A stretch of 12,179 bases of DNA from Bacteroidota bacterium (GTDB lineage: Bacteria > Bacteroidota > Ignavibacteria > Ignavibacteriales > Ignavibacteriaceae), in assembly GCA_023453665.1 (NCBI GenBank), contig JAEXTA010000022.1, forward strand, positions 1 through 12,179, in the 5' to 3' direction. Below the pieces are notes generated by a model. That model made no database searches, was not told where the DNA came from, and saw only the letters and a list, made by a program, of their open reading frames with translations. This document shows, in pieces, positions 7,418 to 12,179 of the stretch. Every line of letters starts with the position of its first letter. Position 1 is the stretch's first letter. Position numbers and translations under genes: made by a program.

Positions 7418-7567
7418 AAGGTCATTTAGTGCTGAAAAATTCAATAGAAAAATAATGTTAGCTATTTGAGATACCGCCGGCAACCGTTTTGTAGTCGTAA
7501 TACTACACTATTATCAATGACAGCACTACTTACACAAAGTAAGTTAAATTTTATTTTTATACCAAAT

Positions 7568-10500
7568 ATGTTAGAAAAAAGTATGACTGATGAATTAAAA
7601 TTTCCGCGAAAATATTTATACCTGCTGACTGCAATCGGGTTAACAATTATTGTCTTCGCTTTTATCTATTACGGAGACCGCAAAACTGCCAAACGTGATC
7701 AGTATGCCGAATCCTTAAAAGCAGTAAGTAAACTTAAAATTGAACAAATGGTCGGTTGGAATGAAGACCGAAGACTATATACTGAAACAATTTCAAAAGA
7801 TAAAAGCGTAATTAATTTCTTACAAAAGTTAACGCTTGCAGGCTCAACAGAAAACTACAGAGAAGATTTACAAGAATTATTAAGTCATTACTTAGGCAGT
7901 GATGAACTGATAAATATCACTTTCGCAGATAACAATAAAAAATTCCTGATCAGCTTATACAAAGAGCATATAAATTTTTATGAGGGAATTAGTGAAACTT
8001 TAGAGGAAGTTGAATTAACAAAAAGAACAGTTATTACAGACATTCATAAACCAGAGGGTTACGATGTTCATTATGGAGTTGTATCACCTGTTTATTCAAA
8101 CAAAAAATTTATCGGAATGGTCATAACTGAATTTTCTCTTAAAAGGATTCTGAACAATGTGATACCGCAATGGCCCTATTCCTCATCAACGGGAGAAATT
8201 GTTATTGCTGCCAAAAAAGATGATAAGGTACAGTTACTGAGTAAATTGAAAACTGAAAATAGTACAGAACTTGAAAATTTATTTCCTATCTCCGACTCAT
8301 TACCTGCTGCTTATGCCGTTAAGGGATATAAAGGTTTAGTGGAGGGCATTGACTACAAAAAAGATGAAGTACTTGCTTATGTTGATTCGATACCCGGGAC
8401 AAACTACTACCTGATCGCTAAGATAAATTCAGATGAAGTATACTCTTCACTGAGGCCACTAAGAGCATGGTTAGTTTTATCAATTGTTGTTTTATTCGCC
8501 GCAGCGGCTTTAATATTTTTAGCTTTATGGAAATCGGGTTCAGAAAAGTTTTATAAAAAACAATTGTTAGTTGAGAACGAAAAAAATATTCTCAAGAAGC
8601 ATAATGAATACCTGAGCAAACATGCTAACGATATGATTTTCCTTATTTCATCTGAAGGAGAAATAATTGATGTTAATGAAAAAGCCTGCCTTGTATATGA
8701 ATATACAAGGGATGAATTTCTAAAAATGAAAACCGAGGATCTGAGGGTTGAAACAGAAAAACCAATGTTTCAGATTCATTTACAGAAAATAAATACCCAA
8801 AGTGGATATTTGTTTGAAACAATTCATAAAACAAAATCAGGAAAAGTTTTTTCTGTTGAGATCAGTTCAAGGTTTTTCGAGATAAATAATAAAAAACTAA
8901 TACAGTCAATTGTCAGAGATATTACCGAACGCAAAACGGCAGAGGAAGCAATTCGTCGAAGTGAATTGCGATTCAGAACTTTTGCAGAAACAAGCAACGA
9001 TCTCATTTTTATATACCGAACAAAACCTCAAATGCATGTTGAATTTGTGAGTCCATCGGTTTCAAAAGTATTAGGATACAGTACCGAAGATTTTCAAAAT
9101 GACCCGTTGTTTGAACTTCAGATCATTCATCCTGACGATGCCGCGCATATTTTTGGAGATTACAATCATAAAAAGGAATCAAAAAACCATTTACTCCGGT
9201 ATATTCACAAAAACGGAAGTACTGTATGGTTAGAACAAACACGTGTGATTCACTTTGACCAGACAAACAATATTCAATTAATTTTCTGTACATCACGAGA
9301 TGTAACCGAAAGGATTACAATTCAAAAGTCACTCGAAGAGAGTGAAAAAAGATACAAATCACTTGCCCGGTTTATACCAGTAGGAATTTACAGGGCAGAC
9401 ATGGAATGCAATTGTTTATACGCGAATGAAAAATGGTGTGAGATAGCGGGTGTTTCAGCTAAAGACGCTGTCGGAAAAGGGTGGATGAAATCTGTTCATC
9501 CAGATGATATTGACCTGCTTATGAACAAATGGGTTGAATTGCTAAAAGGCAAAGACGCAGGTATAACAGAATTTCGTCTGATTAAACCAAACAAAGAAAT
9601 TTCACATGTACTTGGCAGTATAGTTCCAGAATATGACAATGATGGTATAATCAAAGGTTTCGTTGGTTCAGTTACTGATATATCTGAAAACAAACGAATG
9701 GAAAAAGCTATTCAGTATCAGAATCTTATGTATGAAACACTGCTTAAAACTACCATTGAAGGTATACATATACTTGATGAAAACGGTAATGTAATTCATG
9801 CAAATGAATCATTCTGTAAACTGCTTGGTTATACTGAGGAAGAAGCTCTTACGCTTAACGTTTCTGACTGGAATGAACTCTATGAAGGTGAATTCTTCCG
9901 ACGTGAAAGAGACGCTATAATTGAGCGGCCAAATATTTTTGAAGCAACAATGAAACGCAAAAACGGTGTTGTTATCGACGCTGAGATAAGCGCAACAGGG
10001 ATTGTTTTTAATGACACGTTTATGATCTTCTGTTCGGCAAGAGATATAACTGAAAGAAAACGTGTTCAGAAACAAATAGCGGATTCAGAAACAAAATTCC
10101 GTTCATTGTATGAACTTGCAAATGATTCAATACTTTTAATTGATCCTGATAATTTCAGAATTACGGACTGCAATCCTGCGGCAGAACAATTATTCGGCAC
10201 AGATAAAAATAATATCATCGGCAAAATGCCTGCGGATCTTTCACCTGCGCTTCAGCCGGATGGCAGCATTTCCGAAATTGTTTCTGAACACTACATGAAA
10301 AAGTGTAAAGAAAATAATTTTGCAAGATTCGAATGGACACACCACAAATATTTTGAACAACCTGTCCTGGTTGAGATCAGTCTGAAAAAAATCACTATGA
10401 ATTCGCAGGTAATTATTCAGGCTATAATTCGTGATCTGACGGAAATTAAAAAACAGGAAGACCAGATTAAACTGCTTTACAGATCAGTTGAACAAAGCCC

Positions 10501-11548
10501 GGCATCAATTGTTTTAACAAATACACGCGGCGAAATTGAATATGCAAATCCAAGCTGCCTTAAACTTACAGGATTTACAAAAGAAGAATTAATCGGTAAT
10601 AACCCCAGGCTTCTTCAATCAGGGTTAACACCCTCAGATACTTATGAACAATTGTGGAGTACTATTCTTAATGGTGAAGAATGGAGAGGAGAATTCTTAA
10701 ACAGGAAAAAGAATGGTGAACTGTACTGGGAAACAGCAGTAGTCTCACCGGTTAAAAATGAAGCTGGTGAGATTATTCATTTCGTTGCTGTTAAAGAAAA
10801 CATAACTGAACGAAAAAGAATTGAAGAAGAATTAGTTCAGGCAAAAGAAAAAGCCGAAGAAATGAACAGGATTAAAAATGCATTTCTTGCAAATATCAGT
10901 CATGAACTGCGTACACCTCTTGTGGGAATACTTGGCGGCGCTTCAATTATCAATGAAGAAGCTGAAAATCCTGAGATAAAAGAATTTTCCAGGTTGATAT
11001 TTGAAAGCGGCAACAGACTCAACGATACATTAAACTCGATAATTGATATTTCAAAACTCGAATCAAGTATTCATCACGCAAAAATTGATAAAGTAAATCT
11101 TATCCCATTAATAAAAGAAAAACTTGAACAATTTAAACCGGCAGCAGAAAACAAAAATCTAAAACTGATTTTTACCAATGGTATTGATAAAGCATTTGTT
11201 CATGCAGATGATGAAATGCTTAAGAAGTCAATTCACTACCTTGTTCACAACGCCATCAAGTACACTGAAAAAGGCGAAATAAAACTTTCGATTGAAAAAG
11301 TTGATCATTCATTCCTGCTTAAAGTTTCTGATACAGGTATCGGAATACCGGAGTCATTTAAAGAAAGTATATATGAACCATTCCGCCAGGCGAGTGAAGG
11401 TTTGGCGCGCAGGTTTGAAGGCAACGGACTTGGACTTGCAATCACTAAAAAATTTGTTGACCTGATGAACGGTGATTTATGGTTTGAAAGCAGTGAAGGA
11501 ATCGGAACAACATTTTACCTTAAACTGAAACGGGTGGATGTTAATTAG
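7568..11548 (+). CDS. large membrane sensor histidine kinase with six PAS domains
   Basis: 1326 residues from the ATG at 7568 (7583 is nearly as good; neither has a strong ribosome-binding site). TM1 (16-35) and TM2 (about 300-322) enclose an extracytoplasmic region of about 265 residues resembling Cache-type sensors (VVSPVYSNKKFIGMVITEFS; YLIAKINSDEVY). Six PAS domains follow at about 345-458, 468-580, 595-707, 720-831, 843-963 and 968-1086; most end in a D(I/V/L)TE motif (RDITERK, RDVTERI, RDITERK, RDLTEIK, ENITERK), the third in VTDISENK. The last resembles LOV domains (NNPRLLQSG) but has proline where the photoactive cysteine would be. HisKA has ISHELRTPL with phosphoacceptor H1112. HATPase_c has N1228 (VHNAIKYTE), D1255 (SDTGIGI) and GNGLGLA near 1285. 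No receiver or Hpt domain is attached and no partner regulator is adjacent, so its target is unknown. It may feed into the neighbouring regulator, but that one has its own HisKA_3 partner. Confidence 0.93.
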   Translation: MLEKSMTDELKFPRKYLYLLTAIGLTIIVFAFIYYGDRKTAKRDQYAESLKAVSKLKIEQMVGWNEDRRLYTETISKDKSVINFLQKLTLAGSTENYREDLQELLSHYLGSDELINITFADNNKKFLISLYKEHINFYEGISETLEEVELTKRTVITDIHKPEGYDVHYGVVSPVYSNKKFIGMVITEFSLKRILNNVIPQWPYSSSTGEIVIAAKKDDKVQLLSKLKTENSTELENLFPISDSLPAAYAVKGYKGLVEGIDYKKDEVLAYVDSIPGTNYYLIAKINSDEVYSSLRPLRAWLVLSIVVLFAAAALIFLALWKSGSEKFYKKQLLVENEKNILKKHNEYLSKHANDMIFLISSEGEIIDVNEKACLVYEYTRDEFLKMKTEDLRVETEKPMFQIHLQKINTQSGYLFETIHKTKSGKVFSVEISSRFFEINNKKLIQSIVRDITERKTAEEAIRRSELRFRTFAETSNDLIFIYRTKPQMHVEFVSPSVSKVLGYSTEDFQNDPLFELQIIHPDDAAHIFGDYNHKKESKNHLLRYIHKNGSTVWLEQTRVIHFDQTNNIQLIFCTSRDVTERITIQKSLEESEKRYKSLARFIPVGIYRADMECNCLYANEKWCEIAGVSAKDAVGKGWMKSVHPDDIDLLMNKWVELLKGKDAGITEFRLIKPNKEISHVLGSIVPEYDNDGIIKGFVGSVTDISENKRMEKAIQYQNLMYETLLKTTIEGIHILDENGNVIHANESFCKLLGYTEEEALTLNVSDWNELYEGEFFRRERDAIIERPNIFEATMKRKNGVVIDAEISATGIVFNDTFMIFCSARDITERKRVQKQIADSETKFRSLYELANDSILLIDPDNFRITDCNPAAEQLFGTDKNNIIGKMPADLSPALQPDGSISEIVSEHYMKKCKENNFARFEWTHHKYFEQPVLVEISLKKITMNSQVIIQAIIRDLTEIKKQEDQIKLLYRSVEQSPASIVLTNTRGEIEYANPSCLKLTGFTKEELIGNNPRLLQSGLTPSDTYEQLWSTILNGEEWRGEFLNRKKNGELYWETAVVSPVKNEAGEIIHFVAVKENITERKRIEEELVQAKEKAEEMNRIKNAFLANISHELRTPLVGILGGASIINEEAENPEIKEFSRLIFESGNRLNDTLNSIIDISKLESSIHHAKIDKVNLIPLIKEKLEQFKPAAENKNLKLIFTNGIDKAFVHADDEMLKKSIHYLVHNAIKYTEKGEIKLSIEKVDHSFLLKVSDTGIGIPESFKESIYEPFRQASEGLARRFEGNGLGLAITKKFVDLMNGDLWFESSEGIGTTFYLKLKRVDVN

Positions 11549-11556
11549 TCAATTAT

Positions 11557-11586
11557 AAAAAACCCGCTCACAGGAGCGGGTTTTTT
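11557..11586. terminator. perfect intrinsic terminator after the six-PAS kinase
   Basis: CCCGCTC (11563-11569) and GAGCGGG (11574-11580) pair around the loop ACAG. Flanking A6 and T6 extend the stem, so it can work in both directions. It starts 9 bp after the kinase stop codon. Confidence 0.93.
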
Positions 11587-11605
11587 ATTTTTAAATTGTT
11601 TATGT

Positions 11606-11773
11606 GTTGTTGAGTAGTTGCAATAGTAAGTTGAGAATGTCTGTTGATATGTTGAGAATGTTGATTTATAAGTTGAGCATAGTAAATCATAAGTTGAGAA
11701 GTTTAGTTCATAAGTTGAGAAGTTTGGTTCATAAGTTGAGAAGTTTGGTTAACAGGTTGAGAGTTTTTGGGGG
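11606..11773. repeat. 21-bp phased tandem repeat, eight units
   Basis: Units start at 11606, 11627, 11648, 11669, 11690, 11711, 11732 and 11753, with no indels. TTGAG is present at the same place (positions 5-9) in all eight. Units 4-6 are nearly identical (TAAGTTGAGAAGTTTGGTTC type); the outer units are diverged. The plus strand here is almost free of C outside single positions. The array begins 20 bp after the kinase terminator, in a convergent intergenic region. Confidence 0.9.
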
Positions 11774-11855
11774 TGTTTTGTGCGGGTTTGTTGGTTTTTT
11801 GCCCAAATTGAGGGGTAGTGCGGGAAATTGCGAGGGTGAATGTGTGATGGGTTGA

Positions 11856-11888
11856 TTAGGAACTGTCAAGGAGTGTTTCTTGACAGCC
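11856..11888. repeat. intergenic hairpin unit, copy A
   Basis: A 33-bp unit beginning TTAGGAA. CTGTCAAG (11863-11870) pairs with CTTGACAG (11879-11886), extendable by a G-T and an A-T pair to about 10 bp with a 4-nt loop. No T-run follows on either strand, so it is not a terminator. It matches copy B without gaps. Confidence 0.8.
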
Positions 11889-11921
11889 GGGGAACGATGG
11901 CTGCGGGTGATTGCCGGGAGT

Positions 11922-11954
11922 TTAGGAATTGTCACGGCTTGGGTCGTGACAGGC
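11922..11954. repeat. intergenic hairpin unit, copy B
   Basis: A 33-bp unit beginning TTAGGAA, 25 of 33 bases identical to copy A and starting 66 bp after it. TTGTCACG (11929-11936) pairs with CGTGACAG (11945-11952), with the same inner extension. Two base pairs differ from copy A by paired substitutions, so the stem is kept while its sequence changed. No T-run follows. Confidence 0.8.
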
Positions 11955-11988
11955 AGTGAAGAATTCAACCATTGAACTCAAACTTCAA

Positions 11989-12179
11989 TTATTTTTTTGG
12001 TTTTTTCTTTTTTACTTTCACTAATAATGGCTGTGTGTATTTTTCGTAAAGTTCAAATAAGTATTCAATCCGTTTGGTTTCGTTGGGGAAGGGTTGAGGA
12101 CGGTAACATAGATCAACTGCTTTGTCTAATTCCTGATGTGCTTTAACTAATGCAGGGGGCATTGTCAACGGATCATATA
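11989..12179 (-). CDS. C-terminal end of an MmeI-like DNA methyltransferase / type II R-M enzyme (5' part outside window)
   Basis: The last 62 residues and stop codon (TAA at 11989-11991) of a minus-strand gene entering from the right edge. It reads YDPLTMPPALVKAHQELDKA, then VDLCYRPQPFPNETKRIEYL and FELYEKYTQPL. The pattern YDP-TMPP-L--AH--LD-AVD--Y, followed by a helix ending LFELYE, is what I know from the extreme C-terminus of MmeI-family class I SAM-dependent DNA methyltransferases (often combined restriction-modification enzymes). The methyltransferase motifs and any nuclease domain lie beyond the window, so activity cannot be judged. The tail is strongly basic (LLVKVKKKKPKK, 7 lysines in 12). 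The gene converges on the six-PAS kinase; the repeat-rich spacer separates them, and no clear terminator for this gene is seen. Confidence 0.75.
   Translation of the reverse strand, partial: YDPLTMPPALVKAHQELDKAVDLCYRPQPFPNETKRIEYLFELYEKYTQPLLVKVKKKKPKK

Noticed and set aside
7466..7567. N-terminal extension of the six-PAS kinase from a TTG
   Set aside because: It has no ribosome-binding site, and the text (RYRRQPFCSRN and on) is unlike a kinase N-terminus; the membrane helix follows naturally from the ATG at 7568.
11606..11773. CRISPR array
   Set aside because: The 21-bp units are directly contiguous with no unique spacers between them, and no cas gene is near.
11604..11855. Open frame on the plus strand translating to leucine-rich heptads (KLRSLVH repeated)
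   Set aside because: The heptads only reflect the 21-bp DNA repeat. There is a TTG start with no ribosome-binding site, and the frame continues into G-rich non-coding-looking sequence and ends just before hairpin copy A.
11805..11855. G-quadruplex
   Set aside because: There are four G-runs but with loops of about 6, 9 and 12 nt; too loose to claim.
11856..11954. Hairpins as transcription terminators for the right-hand gene
   Set aside because: Neither stem is followed by a T-run on either strand.
11729..11968. Open frame on the minus strand over the repeats and hairpins
   Set aside because: It runs through the repeat array and both hairpin units; its proline/threonine-rich text is a by-product of skewed base composition.

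Overview
The window is AT-rich bacterial DNA, probably from the Bacteroidota/Ignavibacteriota (FCB) side of the tree. The clearest pointers are the outer-membrane beta-barrel receptor with an N-terminal carboxypeptidase-regulatory-like domain, the very large multi-PAS histidine kinase, and the AT-rich spacers. Shine-Dalgarno sequences are visible before several genes. No rRNA, tRNA, CRISPR array, transposase or phage gene was seen. Placement is an inference from gene content only.

Layout. 1-1083 (+) is the 3' part of a SNF2-type helicase fused to an Mrr-like nuclease fold; the conserved residues of both enzymatic parts look eroded. 1264-3675 (+) is a TonB-dependent-receptor-like outer-membrane protein. 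3676-4069 has no convincing protein gene, but holds a compact structured element (about 3862-3958) with a sigma70-like promoter just before it and a strong intrinsic terminator at its end; I call it a candidate small RNA. 4070-4369 (+) and 4433-4741 (-) are two convergent small genes of unknown function; the hairpin between them terminates the minus-strand one. 4742-5022 is a spacer with a protein-like but startless minus-strand reading frame.

5023-7367 (-) is a tightly linked two-component pair: a membrane PAS-PAS HisKA_3 kinase followed 5 bp later by a NarL/LuxR-type response regulator. Divergent from it, 7568-11548 (+) is a roughly 1326-residue membrane histidine kinase with an extracytoplasmic sensor region, six PAS domains and a HisKA/HATPase core. 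It carries no receiver domain, and no cognate regulator lies beside it. It ends in a perfect intrinsic terminator.

11549-11988 is a convergent intergenic region full of repeats: eight phased 21-bp units (11606-11773), a G-rich stretch (about 11766-11855) in which I see no gene, and two related 33-bp hairpin units that differ by compensatory changes (11856-11888 and 11922-11954). 11989-12179 (-) is the C-terminal end of an MmeI-like DNA methyltransferase that runs off the right edge.

Functionally the centre is a signalling locus: two membrane kinases transcribed divergently plus one response regulator. The edges carry DNA-processing or defence-type genes. No complete new system could be demonstrated. 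The strongest unexplained signals are the candidate small RNA, the covarying hairpin pair, the 21-bp phased repeat and the doubly eroded helicase-nuclease.
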